DNA of 64,000 nt from Palsa-1033 sp963735455 (GCA_963735455.1 CAVTKZ010000001.1:124001-188000); one strand, 5' to 3'; positions 56,148 to 64,000 are shown, numbered from the stretch's first letter. Notes: generated by a model from the sequence alone, not told the origin. Numbers and translations are program-made.

Positions 56148-56967
56148 GTGGATGGTCAGGCTGGAGCGGGGCTGCGGGTCGAGCGGAGCGGCCCGGGCGA
56201 CGCCGTGGCCCGGGTCAGCCTTGCCCGGCCGGAGCGGCACAACGCGTTTGATGCCGGCCTGATCGCCGAGCTCCGGGCCACGTTCGCCGGCCTCGCCGGG
56301 GAGCCGCCCGATCGGCTCCGGGCGGTGGTCCTGGCCGGTGACGGGCCGTCGTTCTGTGCCGGGGCGGACGTCACCTGGATGCAGGCCTCGCTGGAGCTCG
56401 ACGTCGAGGCCAACGAGCAGGACGCGATGGCGATGGCCGAGATGTTCGAGGCGATCGACACCTGCCCGGTCCCGGTGATCGCCCGGGTCCACGGCTCGGT
56501 CCTGGGCGGCGGCACCGGCCTGTGCGCGGTGAGCGACCTGGTCATCGCCGAGTCCGGCACCCGCTTCGGGTTCACCGAGACTCGGCTGGGGATCCTGCCC
56601 GCGGTGATCTCACCGTTCGTGATCGCCAAGATCGGCGAGTGCGAATGCTCGGGCGCTCTTTCCCGGTGGCCGGCGCTTCGACGCGGCCCGGGCGCAGCGG
56701 ATCGGCCTGGTCCACGAGCTGGTCGAGGGCCCCCAGGCGCTCGACGCGGCCGTCGAGACGGCCCTGGCCGACATCCTGGCCGCCGGCCCGACGGCGGCCC
56801 GCGCAGCGAAATCGATCGTGCGCGAGGTCCGCGGCCTGCCCCATGGCTCCTCGAAGTGGCACACGGCCCGGGTGATCGCCCGCCAGCGCCGCTCGGCCGA
56901 GGCGCAGGAGGGCCTCCGGGCGTTCCTCGAGAGGCGCCCGGCGAGCTGGGTCGCGCCCGAGGAATAG
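56148..56967 (+). CDS. Enoyl-CoA hydratase/isomerase family protein (methylglutaconyl-CoA hydratase-like), one frame break
   Basis: A ~272-residue crotonase-fold enzyme: RVSLARPERHNAFDAGLIAE, VVLAGDGPSFCAGADVTWMQ and the oxyanion loop RVHGSVLGGGTGLCAVSDLV. The catalytic-Glu region is FGFTETRLGILPAVISPFV. After one extra base at about 56655 the sequence continues SNARALFPGGRRFDAARAQR and ends ASWVAPEE. The SFCAGADVTWM and ISPFVI motifs are like LiuC/AUH, which hydrates 3-methylglutaconyl-CoA in leucine breakdown. The surrounding mccB, mccA and HMG-CoA lyase support this. This is the only break in the 47-64 kb part. Confidence 0.88.
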
Positions 56968-57078
56968 GCCGGCTCAGCCGGCGAGGCAAGGCCCAAAACG
57001 AAGATTGAGTCGCCGGGCGAGGACCGACACCCATACTTGACGAGCGTCACCTCCAGGTGGCGCCATGGCGGGTGGGAC

Positions 57079-57627
57079 ATGGACACCGATCTCGTGGTTC
57101 GGGCCCAGCACGGAGACGAAGGGGCCTTCGCGAGCCTCGCCGTCGCCGTGGGCAACCGCCTCCATGCGCTGTCGTTCAGGATCCTGCGCGACACCTACCT
57201 CGCCGAGGATGCGACGCAGCAGGCGCTGCTGGCCATCTGGCGAGACCTGCCTCAGCTCAACGACCCGGATCGCTTTGATGCCTGGTCGTACCGGCTCCTC
57301 GTGCGCGCCTGCTACGCCGAGGGTCGCCGGGCTCGGGACTGGGCACCCAACCTCTCGCTGCTGCCGATTGATGAACCGGCGGTGGCCGGGGGCTTGAGCG
57401 TGGTCGTCGATCGCGACCAGCTCGAGCGCGGGTTCCAGCGCCTGTCCATTGAACATCGCGCGGTGGTGGTCCTCCACCACTATGCCGACCTGCCGCTCGA
57501 CCAGGTTGCCGAGGTTCTCGGCGTCCCGATCGGGACGGTTCGATCCCGTCTTTTCCACGCGATGCGCGGACTGCGCGCGGCCCTCGATGCCGACGCCCGA
57601 CCAGCTTTGCGGGAGGTTGCACAGTGA
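57079..57627 (+). CDS. ECF-family RNA polymerase sigma factor
   Basis: A 182-residue sigma-70 family protein: DTDLVVRAQHGDEGAFASLA, ALSFRILRDTYLAEDATQQA and WRDLPQLNDPDRFDAWSYRL form region 2. RLSIEHRAVVVLHHYADLPL and VLGVPIGTVRSRLFHAMRG form region 4. The ATG at 57079 is chosen over 57037 because region 2 starts directly after it and GGTGGGA lies upstream. The next gene overlaps its stop (GTGA). This pair is common in GC-rich Chloroflexota; the regulon is unknown. It sits inside the leucine-catabolic cluster. Confidence 0.9.
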   Translation: MDTDLVVRAQHGDEGAFASLAVAVGNRLHALSFRILRDTYLAEDATQQALLAIWRDLPQLNDPDRFDAWSYRLLVRACYAEGRRARDWAPNLSLLPIDEPAVAGGLSVVVDRDQLERGFQRLSIEHRAVVVLHHYADLPLDQVAEVLGVPIGTVRSRLFHAMRGLRAALDADARPALREVAQ

Positions 57628-58556
57628 GCACCGATCGTGAGGTCAGCCGCATCGTTCGGTCGTGGCTGGAGGAGGGCGTGACCGCGCTCCCGGACCGCGT
57701 CCTGGACGCCGTACTCGACCAAGTCCCCGCGACCCCACAGCGCCGCCACTCGTGGGCGGCGTGGAGGTTGCCCCTCATGAATACCCAGATCCGGATCGCC
57801 ATCGCGGCCGCCGCGGTGGTCGTCCTGGCCCTGATCGTCGTCAACGTCCTGCCCAAGTCCAACAGCGTCGGCGGACCGGCCCCGACGCCGAACCCGACCG
57901 CGGAGCCGAGCCCGACCACGGCCGGCCTGCTCGACGTTCCCGTCACCCTCAAGCCCGGAACCTACACTGCAGGAGACCCGTTCCTTGTCCGGGCGACATT
58001 CACCCTGCCGGCGGGCTGGGAAGGCAATATCGGCGGCCCATACGCCGTGTTCCTCGACCAGGCCCCCGAGGGTGGCTCGGGCGCCCTGAACTTCTCGATC
58101 TTCAGCGAGGTGGCAGCCAATCCATGCCACTACAACGGCTTCGCCAGCCCACCGGTTGGACCGTCGGTCGACGCGCTCGCCAGCGCGCTTGCGGCCCTGC
58201 CGGGTGTCACCGCCACGACCCCAACTGCCGTCAGCCTGGGTGGCTACCAGGGCAAGCAGCTCACCTTGACGGCGCCCGCCAGCTTTGCCGGCTGCACATT
58301 GACCCCTGATGGGCAATTCCGGATCTGGCAGCTCCCATTGGGAGCGACCAATGACATGGCGGCTGGCGAGCGTGACCAGATCTGGATCCTCGATGTCAGC
58401 GGCCAGCGGCTCGTGATCGATACCCCGCAACCGACCGATGAGACCGCCACGGAAGCGGCCGAGGTCCTGGCCGTCGTCAACTCCATTCACCTCGCGCCGG
58501 CGACTCCGGCCTCGAGCGCACCGGCATCCAGCGGGGCGGCTTCCTCAACCCCCTGA
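57624..58556 (+). CDS. Membrane-anchored probable anti-sigma partner
   Basis: A 310-residue protein from the GTG overlapping the sigma stop. A cytoplasmic N-terminal part (SRIVRSWLEEGVTALPDRVL, then DAVLDQVPATPQRRHSW) precedes one membrane helix (IAIAAAAVVVLALIVVNVL, residues ~58-76). A Pro/Thr linker leads to an extracytoplasmic beta-rich domain with two cysteines (PCHYNGFASPP, FAGCTLTPDG). The topology and translational coupling to the ECF gene indicate an anti-sigma or co-sensor role, though no zinc-binding HxxxCxxC motif is present. The C-terminus is Ala/Ser-rich. Confidence 0.78.
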   Translation: MSTDREVSRIVRSWLEEGVTALPDRVLDAVLDQVPATPQRRHSWAAWRLPLMNTQIRIAIAAAAVVVLALIVVNVLPKSNSVGGPAPTPNPTAEPSPTTAGLLDVPVTLKPGTYTAGDPFLVRATFTLPAGWEGNIGGPYAVFLDQAPEGGSGALNFSIFSEVAANPCHYNGFASPPVGPSVDALASALAALPGVTATTPTAVSLGGYQGKQLTLTAPASFAGCTLTPDGQFRIWQLPLGATNDMAAGERDQIWILDVSGQRLVIDTPQPTDETATEAAEVLAVVNSIHLAPATPASSAPASSGAASSTP

Positions 58557-58649
58557 CCTGGAGGATCCTGGCGCGGCGAGCAGCAATTCGCTCGCAGCTC
58601 GTCGCGCCGGCTTGCCCAATGAACGGTAGGACGCGACAATCGCGTCACG

Positions 58650-60797
58650 ATGCCCGAGGAGCTGACCCCGCGACAGGCCGCCGAACGGATCGGCGCCACG
58701 ACCAGGTCCGTCCAACGCTGGATCGCGCAGGGATCCCTGCCCGCCCGGCGCGTGGGTGGACGCTGGCGTGTCGCGTCTGACGCGATTGACGCATTCGTCG
58801 CGGAGCAGGCCGGCGGTTTCCCCGATCCGATCGCCGCGGCCACGGCGGCGGCACCCGCAATCGACCCGATCCGGACCCTGTTCGTCGCGAATCGAGGCGA
58901 GATCGCCAACCGGATCCGGCGCACCGCCGAGCGGCTCGGGATCCGGGTCATCGTGCCGGGCGCCGACCGCCAGCCGAGCGTAGACCTGCTCGACCGTGAC
59001 GCCGTGGTCCAGGCCGCCCTGCTGGCGGGGGCCGATGCCCTCCACCCGGGGTTCGGCTTCCTGTCCGAGAACGCGGCCTTCGCCGACGCCGTCGAGGCGG
59101 CCGGGATCCGCTGGGTCGGTCCGAGCGGGGCGGCGATCCGGGCGATGGGCGACAAGGCCGCCGCTCGGCGGCTGGCACGGGAGCTCGGCGTCCCGGTCGT
59201 GCCCGGCTACGACGGTGATGACCAGGCCGACGCGATGCTGCTCGAGGCTGCGGGCGAGATCGCGGGAAGGGGATCAGCTCGCCGCCGGCACCCAGTCCTG
59301 ATCAAGCCGGCCGCGGGTGGTGGCGGCAAGGGGATGCGGGTCGTGGCCTCGCTCGAGCCGCCGGATGCCTTCCTGGCGGCGATTGGAGGCGCTCGCCGGG
59401 AGGCGCTGGCGTCGTTTGGCGACGATCGCCTGATCCTCGAGCGCTACCTCGGCGGACCGCGGCACGTCGAGGTCCAGCTCCTGTTTGACGCGTACGGCGC
59501 GGGGGTCCACCTCGGCGAGCGGGATTGCTCGCTCCAGCGACGCCACCAGAAGGTCCTCGAGGAATCGCCCTCGCCGGCCGTCGATGAGCCGCTCCGGCAA
59601 CGCCTCGGCGCGGCGGCCCTGAAGCTCGCCTCGGCCGTCGGCTATCGCTCCGCGGGGACCTGCGAGTTCCTGCTCGACGACCGCGGCTCGTTCTACTTCC
59701 TGGAGATGAACACCCGCCTCCAGGTCGAGCACCCGGTCACCGAGCTGGTCACCGGTCGGGACCTGGTCGCCGACCAGCTCCGGATCGCCGCCGGCGAGCG
59801 GCTCGGCGTCGACCAGGCCGAGGCCGACCGGGCCCGCCGGGCCGGGGGCCACGCGATCGAGGTGCGCCTGTACGCCGAGGACCCCGACGCCGGCTTCCTG
59901 CCCTCGGTCGGGCGGGTCGAGGCCCTGCGCTGGCCCACCGCGGCCGATGGGCAGCCGGGCGACAGCGTCGTCCGGGTTGACAGCGGGATCGAGCCTGGCT
60001 CGCTGGTCGACACCCACTTCGACCCGATGCTGGCCAAGCTGATCGTCGGCGGCGCGACCCGCCACGCGGCGCTCGAGGCGCTGGCCACCGCCCTGGCCGG
60101 GACGCTGGTCCTCGGCCTGGTCACGAACCTGCGCTTCCTGCGCTGGCTGGTTGCCCAGCCGGCCGTCATCGAGGGCCAGGCCAGGATCGACACGCTGGAG
60201 CAGATCTGGCCGCCTGCCAGAGACCTCGGCCATGCTCCTCGCGACGCGGCCTGGCAGGCCGCCGCGGCGGCGATCGCCCGATCGGGCCAGGCCGGCTGGC
60301 GGCTCAACGGACCGGCCCGGATCCGGCTCGAGGCCGACGGCCTGGAGCGGACGATCACGGTCGACCAGGATCGTGCCGGCCCGACGGGCGCAGCCGGCCA
60401 GCCCGAGAGCGCCGTCGTCCTCGTGGGGGAGCTGGTCTTCGTCGACGACGACGGGCGCAGCGTCGCGTTCCGGCTGGCTCCACCGCCCGATGTCGATCGC
60501 GCGGCCCGGGCCGCGGCCGGCCAGGCGACCGGCGGCCCGATCGAGCTGCCCTCGCCGATGCCCGGCACTGTCCTCGCCGTCCACGTCGGCCCGGGCGCGG
60601 CGGTCGAGGTCGGCCAGTCGCTGGTGACGATCGAGGCGATGAAGATGGAGCACGTCGTCACGGCCCCCGCGGCAGGGATCGTGGCCGACGTCCTGGTCGA
60701 GCCCGGGGCCCAGGTCAATCGCGGCCAGGCCCTCGTCGCCCTGACCGCCGGACCGGGACGCGCTACCGTAGCCGCCAAGACGAAGGAGACGCCGTGA
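58650..60797 (+). CDS. mccA: Biotin carboxylase/BCCP (methylcrotonyl-CoA type alpha) with N-terminal excisionase-type HTH
   Basis: An intact 715-residue protein. Residues ~5-50 are an excisionase/MerR-type helix-turn-helix (LTPRQAAERIGATTRSVQRW, then IAQGSLPARRVGGRWRVASD). After a ~25-residue linker the biotin carboxylase starts (IRTLFVANRGEIANRIRRTA), with ATP-grasp segments PVLIKPAAGGGGKGMRVVAS, RHVEVQLLFDAYGAGVHLGE, RDCSLQRRHQKVLEESPSP and FYFLEMNTRLQVEHPVTEL. The biotin carrier domain ends the protein, with biotinylated Lys665 in EAMKMEHVV. It pairs with MccB at 53670 for leucine breakdown. No ATG/GTG suits a start at the carboxylase itself, so the fusion appears genuine. Confidence 0.92.
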   Translation: MPEELTPRQAAERIGATTRSVQRWIAQGSLPARRVGGRWRVASDAIDAFVAEQAGGFPDPIAAATAAAPAIDPIRTLFVANRGEIANRIRRTAERLGIRVIVPGADRQPSVDLLDRDAVVQAALLAGADALHPGFGFLSENAAFADAVEAAGIRWVGPSGAAIRAMGDKAAARRLARELGVPVVPGYDGDDQADAMLLEAAGEIAGRGSARRRHPVLIKPAAGGGGKGMRVVASLEPPDAFLAAIGGARREALASFGDDRLILERYLGGPRHVEVQLLFDAYGAGVHLGERDCSLQRRHQKVLEESPSPAVDEPLRQRLGAAALKLASAVGYRSAGTCEFLLDDRGSFYFLEMNTRLQVEHPVTELVTGRDLVADQLRIAAGERLGVDQAEADRARRAGGHAIEVRLYAEDPDAGFLPSVGRVEALRWPTAADGQPGDSVVRVDSGIEPGSLVDTHFDPMLAKLIVGGATRHAALEALATALAGTLVLGLVTNLRFLRWLVAQPAVIEGQARIDTLEQIWPPARDLGHAPRDAAWQAAAAAIARSGQAGWRLNGPARIRLEADGLERTITVDQDRAGPTGAAGQPESAVVLVGELVFVDDDGRSVAFRLAPPPDVDRAARAAAGQATGGPIELPSPMPGTVLAVHVGPGAAVEVGQSLVTIEAMKMEHVVTAPAAGIVADVLVEPGAQVNRGQALVALTAGPGRATVAAKTKETP

Positions 60798-61006
60798 CCC
60801 AGTCGCTGCCCGACAATCGCGCCGAGCTGCTGGCCCTCCATGCCGAGGTCCGCCGGCGGCGGGATCGCGCGCCACTTGGCGGCCCGGACTTCCGGGCGGC
60901 CTGCGAGGAGATCGCGGCGATCGAGGTCCAGATCGCCCGGATCGAGCAGGCCCCGATGTCGCCGATTGCCTCGAAGCCCGCAGCGACCGCGAAGCCCGGA
61001 GCCTGA
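60794..61006 (+). CDS. Small hypothetical protein between mccA and the lyase
   Basis: A 70-residue frame from GTG 60794, overlapping the mccA stop (GTGA). A helical charged region (NRAELLALHAEVRRRRDRAP, then EEIAAIEVQIARIEQAP) is followed by an Ala/Pro/Lys tail. Its position after a carboxylase alpha subunit recalls the small epsilon subunits of actinobacterial acyl-CoA carboxylases, but I see no sequence match to them. A coiled-coil helper of the carboxylase is the best guess. The next start is 17 bases later. Confidence 0.6.
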   Translation: MTQSLPDNRAELLALHAEVRRRRDRAPLGGPDFRAACEEIAAIEVQIARIEQAPMSPIASKPAATAKPGA

Positions 61007-61023
61007 CCCTGCTGACCGGCGAC

Positions 61024-61959
61024 ATGCCCGGCGTCGATCGCCGGGTCCGGATCTACGAGGTCGGGCCACGGGACGGGCTCCAGAACGAAGCACGTCTGAT
61101 CCCGACCGAGGGCAAGCTCGAGTTCATCCGCCGCCTGGCCGCCGCCGGCCTGGCCGAGATCGAGGCGACCAGCTTCGTCCGGCCCACGGCCATCCCCCAG
61201 CTCGCCGACGCGGACGAGCTCGTCCGCGGGCTCGATCGACAGCCCGGCGTGCGCTATCCGGTCCTGGTCCCGAACGAGCGGGGCATGACCCGGGCCGAGG
61301 CGGCCGGAGCCGACGCACTGGCCGTCTTCACTGCCGCGTCGGACGCCTTCACCGAGCACAACATCGGGCAGACGATCGCCGAGTCGCTGGTTGGCTTCGG
61401 GCCGGTCCTGGCCCGGGCGGCCGATCTCGGCTGGTGGCGCCGGGCGTATGTCTCGACAGCATTCGGCTGTCCCTATGTCGGCCGGATCGAGCCGGCGGCC
61501 GCGGTCGAGGTCGCCCTCCGGCTGGTCGAGCTGGGCGCCGACGAGATCTGCTTCGGCGACACGATCGGCGTGGCCGTCCCCAACCAGGTCGAGGAGCTCA
61601 CCGGGCTGGCGGTCGAGGCGGGCCTGCCTCGCGAGCGGCTCGCCTTCCATTTCCACGACACCCGGGGCACGGCGCTGGCCAACGTGGCGGCCGGGCTGCG
61701 GGCCGGGATCCGGACCTTCGATGCCTCGACCGGTGGCACTGGTGGCTGCCCCTATGCCCCGGGCGCGGCCGGCAACCTGGCCACCGAGGACCTGGTCTAC
61801 TTCCTCGACGCGTCGGGCTGGTCGCACGGCGTCCGGCTGGCGGGCGTCCTGGCCGCGGCCGGCTTCATCGCCGGCCTGCTGGGCCGGCCGCTGGCGTCCA
61901 AGGTCGGCCAGGCCGGCGGCTGGGATCCGGCCACAGGCGCCGCCGTGCCGCGGCCCTGA
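61024..61959 (+). CDS. mvaB: Hydroxymethylglutaryl-CoA lyase
   Basis: A 311-residue enzyme cleaving HMG-CoA to acetyl-CoA and acetoacetate, the last step of leucine breakdown. The N-terminus is VRIYEVGPRDGLQNEARLIP, then AEIEATSFVRPTAIPQLADA. Metal ligands lie in HFHDTRGTALANVAAGLRAG, and the signature loop FDASTGGTGGCPYAPGAAGN contains the catalytic Cys. It ends GRPLASKVGQAGG. Length and motifs are normal for the family. It follows mccA and the small gene on the same transcript. Confidence 0.95.
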   Translation: MPGVDRRVRIYEVGPRDGLQNEARLIPTEGKLEFIRRLAAAGLAEIEATSFVRPTAIPQLADADELVRGLDRQPGVRYPVLVPNERGMTRAEAAGADALAVFTAASDAFTEHNIGQTIAESLVGFGPVLARAADLGWWRRAYVSTAFGCPYVGRIEPAAAVEVALRLVELGADEICFGDTIGVAVPNQVEELTGLAVEAGLPRERLAFHFHDTRGTALANVAAGLRAGIRTFDASTGGTGGCPYAPGAAGNLATEDLVYFLDASGWSHGVRLAGVLAAAGFIAGLLGRPLASKVGQAGGWDPATGAAVPRP

Positions 61960-61965
61960 TAGCAT
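61960..61965 (+). promoter_or_regulatory. -10 box of the HNH gene (leaderless)
   Basis: TAGCAT with seven bases to the ATG at 61973. It starts directly after the lyase stop. Confidence 0.58.
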
Positions 61966-61972
61966 CCGCGCC

Positions 61973-62488
61973 ATGGACGGTGCCGTCCTCGTGCTGAACC
62001 AGAACTACGAGCCGCTCAACGTCTGTAATCTGCCGCGCGCTTTTCGCCTGGTCTTCGGCGAGAAGGCCGAGGTCGTGGAGTACGACCACCAGATGATCCG
62101 GACGCCGCGGCAGGAGTTCCGCGCCCCCAGCGTGATCCGCCTGCAGCACCACATCCGCCGCCCCCGGCCGCGGGTCAAGCTGACCCGGCGCGAGATCTTC
62201 GCCCGCGACGGCCACCGCTGCCAGTACTGCGGCCGGCAGGCCGGCGACCTGACCCTCGACCACGTGATCCCGCGCCACCGGGGTGGCGCCCACAGCTGGG
62301 AGAACCTGGTTGCGGCGTGCAAGCCGTGCAACCACCGCAAGGGCGGCAAGACGCTCGACGAGGTCCGCCTGCGGCTCGTCCGGACGCCGTTCGAGCCGCG
62401 CAGCGATGTCTACTCGCTGTTCACGCCGTACCTCTCCGATGAGCGCAACGAGGCATGGCGGGACTACCTGTTCCTGGGCCGCAACTGA
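61973..62488 (+). CDS. HNH endonuclease family protein
   Basis: An intact 171-residue protein of the widely conserved short HNH family: VLVLNQNYEPLNVCNLPRAF, LVFGEKAEVVEYDHQMIRTP, then the zinc ribbon and HNH core RDGHRCQYCGRQAGDLTLDH and VIPRHRGGAHSWENLVAACK, PCNHRKGGKTLDEV. The four cysteines and the DHVIPRxxGG motif are complete. Such stand-alone chromosomal HNH proteins are found across Actinobacteria, Chloroflexota and Deinococci; the cellular role is unclear. It slightly overlaps the following nucleotidyltransferase gene. Confidence 0.93.
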   Translation: MDGAVLVLNQNYEPLNVCNLPRAFRLVFGEKAEVVEYDHQMIRTPRQEFRAPSVIRLQHHIRRPRPRVKLTRREIFARDGHRCQYCGRQAGDLTLDHVIPRHRGGAHSWENLVAACKPCNHRKGGKTLDEVRLRLVRTPFEPRSDVYSLFTPYLSDERNEAWRDYLFLGRN

Positions 62489-63849
62489 TCGCGAGCGAGC
62501 CTGACGGGCCAGTCGCGGCCCGGATCCCGCGCCCGGTCCGGGCGATTCTCGAGATCCTCCGGACCGACGGGAAGGCCGCCTACGTCGTCGGCGGATCGCT
62601 CCGGGACATCCTCCTCGGACGGACGCCCCACGACTGGGACCTGGCCACCGAGGCCCGGCCCGAGGCCCTCCAGACGCTCTTCCCCGGGGCGATCTACCAG
62701 AACACGTTCGGGACGGTGGCCGTCCAGCGCGAGGGCGCCTGGTTCGAGATCACCACCTTCCGGCGCGACCACGACTACGCCGACTTCCGGCGGCCGCACC
62801 GGGTCGAGTTCGGGGCGACGATCGAGGAGGACCTGGCCCGGCGCGACTTCAGCGTCAACGCCCTGGCCTGGGGGTCGCGGCCGGGCGAGCCCGAGGCCCT
62901 GGTCGATCCGTACGGCGGGCAGGCCGATCTCGAGCGCCGGCGGCTGATCGCCGTCGGCGTTCCGGCCGACCGCTTCGGCGAGGACGCCCTGCGGATGGTC
63001 CGGGCCGTCCGGCTGGCCGCCCAGCTCGAGTTCACGATCGCGGCCGGCACCCTGGCCGCGATCAGCCGCCAAGCCGAGCTCGTCCGCCACCTGTCGGGCG
63101 AGCGGATCGCCCGCGAGCTCGAGAAGCTGCTGGCCGCCGACCGGCCCTCGATCGGCCTCCGGCTGATGGAGGCCACCGGCCTGCTCCGCGAGATCTCGGC
63201 CGAGCTGGCCAGCCAGCGCGGAGTGGCCCAGGCCAAGCTGGCCGGCGAGGACCTCTGGGACCACACCGTCCGAACCGTCGACGCCGCCCCGCGCGACTCG
63301 CCCGTGGTCCGGCTGGCTGCCCTGGTCCACGACATCGGCAAGCCAGCGACGGCCGCCGACGGCCACTTCATCGGCCACGACAGCGTCGGCGCGCAGCTGG
63401 CCGAGGCCTTCCTCGGCCGGCTCCACTTCCCGCGGGTCGCGATCGAGCGCGTCGGCCTCCTCGTCCGCAACCACATGTTCAGCTACGAGCCGACCTGGAG
63501 CGACACGGCTGTCCGGCGGATGATCGGCCGGATCGGCGAACCGGCCCTGGCCGAGCTGCTGGCCCTGCGCGCGGCGGATAATCTGGGCAGCGGCCTGCCG
63601 GCCGACGCCGGCGGACTCGACGAGCTGCGCGGCCGGATCGCCGCCCAGATCCAGGCCAAGGCCGTGCTCGACCGGTCGGGCCTGCTGATCGATGGCAATG
63701 ACCTGATCTCGGAGCTCGGCGCGACACCAGGCCCGATCCTCGGCTCGATCCTCGACCGACTCGTGGAGATCGTGCTCGAGGAGCCGGCCCGCAACGACCG
63801 GCCGACCCTGCTGCTGCTGGCCCAGGCAATGCTCGCGGAGGATGGATGA
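62455..63849 (+). CDS. CCA tRNA nucleotidyltransferase/poly(A) polymerase family protein
   Basis: A 464-residue class II nucleotidyltransferase: AYVVGGSLRDILLGRTPHDW, the catalytic DLATEARPEAL (DxD), FEITTFRRDHDYADFRRPHR, then RRDFSVNALAWG and RFGEDALRMVRAVRLAAQL. An HD domain follows (LAALVHDIGKPATAADGHFI, then VRNHMFSYEPTW). It adds or repairs the CCA end of tRNA, or polyadenylates RNA. The genomic tRNA here already encodes CCA, so repair may be the main use. ATG 62455 overlaps the HNH gene by 34 bases; a start near 62488 is possible, as the first ~15 residues are not conserved in pattern. Confidence 0.92.
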   Translation: MAGLPVPGPQLIASEPDGPVAARIPRPVRAILEILRTDGKAAYVVGGSLRDILLGRTPHDWDLATEARPEALQTLFPGAIYQNTFGTVAVQREGAWFEITTFRRDHDYADFRRPHRVEFGATIEEDLARRDFSVNALAWGSRPGEPEALVDPYGGQADLERRRLIAVGVPADRFGEDALRMVRAVRLAAQLEFTIAAGTLAAISRQAELVRHLSGERIARELEKLLAADRPSIGLRLMEATGLLREISAELASQRGVAQAKLAGEDLWDHTVRTVDAAPRDSPVVRLAALVHDIGKPATAADGHFIGHDSVGAQLAEAFLGRLHFPRVAIERVGLLVRNHMFSYEPTWSDTAVRRMIGRIGEPALAELLALRAADNLGSGLPADAGGLDELRGRIAAQIQAKAVLDRSGLLIDGNDLISELGATPGPILGSILDRLVEIVLEEPARNDRPTLLLLAQAMLAEDG

Positions 63850-64000
63850 TCGAGCTGATGCTCCAGGCCGAGCAGACGCTGGGCCTGGGCCTGGTGGACC
63901 AGGCCGAGCGGCTGTACGCCCAGGCCGCGGCGGCCGATCCGCACAACGCGATCGCGATCATCGGCCTGGCCCGGGTCCAGCTGGAGCGCGGCGACCAGGC
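63846..64000 (+). CDS. TPR-like protein (3' partial)
   Basis: Begins at ATG 63846, overlapping the previous stop (ATGA), and runs off the window. The 51 visible residues, MLQAEQTLGLGLVDQAERLY, then AQAAAADPHNAIAIIGLARV and QLERGDQ, show tetratricopeptide-repeat spacing (A at 8 and 20, P at 32). A scaffold protein is expected; the partner is unknown. Confidence 0.75.
   Translation, partial: MIELMLQAEQTLGLGLVDQAERLYAQAAAADPHNAIAIIGLARVQLERGDQ

Overview
The window is a very GC-rich (about 70% by eye) bacterial chromosome segment with dense, mostly short-spaced genes on both strands. The mix of families (UPF0182, Ycf45/SpoIIIAA-like ATPase with R3H, GuaB3-type IMPDH paralogue, split PntAA/PntAB/PntB transhydrogenase, DarA-like cyclic-di-AMP receptor, PdxS/PdxT, many TadE/TadG proteins, ECF sigma/anti-sigma pairs) suggests a Chloroflexota lineage, possibly Limnocylindria-like. 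This is inference; no marker gene settles it.

Layout. 0-9.8 kb: membrane protein fragment, WYL regulator, HD phosphohydrolase, M23 peptidase, homocysteine methyltransferase, a DUF5666-like secreted protein, tRNA-Arg(TCG) with a lower-GC patch of two small unknown genes behind it, then a DeoR-BtpA-hydroxyacid oxidase operon. 10.1-21.1 kb: a minus-strand surface-protein region with five TadE-like proteins, three very large TadG-like proteins of one unusual family, and a von Willebrand A/TIG TadG. It is built as a duplicated TadE-TadE-TadG module separated by related hairpin terminators. 21.4-25.2 kb: transhydrogenase operon and radC. 25.4-34 kb: minus-strand run of membrane and zinc-ribbon proteins around a UPF0182 gene. 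34-38.5 kb: guaA, truncated haemoglobin, guaB3, NUDIX, darA-like. 38.5-46.6 kb: GGDEF protein, tmk-ECF sigma-anti-sigma, NicO metal exporter, tldD/pmbA. 46.8-47.5 kb: lower-GC XRE regulator. 47.8-53.6 kb: Ycf45/R3H ATPase, acetyltransferase, pdxT, pdxS, GbsR regulator. 53.7-62 kb: leucine/isovalerate breakdown genes (mccB, enoyl-CoA hydratase, mccA, HMG-CoA lyase) interrupted by a second ECF/anti-sigma pair. 62-64 kb: HNH endonuclease, CCA-adding-type nucleotidyltransferase, start of a TPR protein.

Three points run across the window. (1) Twelve genes have a TANNNT (once TTAACT) -10 box ending exactly 6-7 bases before the start codon, so they are probably transcribed without a leader. The tRNA gene carries the same box, and several genes with a leader have Shine-Dalgarno sequences. 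(2) Two blocks (about 10.8-20 kb and 27-46.1 kb) carry dozens of reading-frame breaks, nearly all explained by one extra base, including in essential genes (guaA, tmk). These look like uncorrected insertion errors in the assembly, and I annotate such genes as single CDS with breaks noted. (3) The biotin carboxylase of the leucine pathway carries an N-terminal excisionase-type helix-turn-helix.
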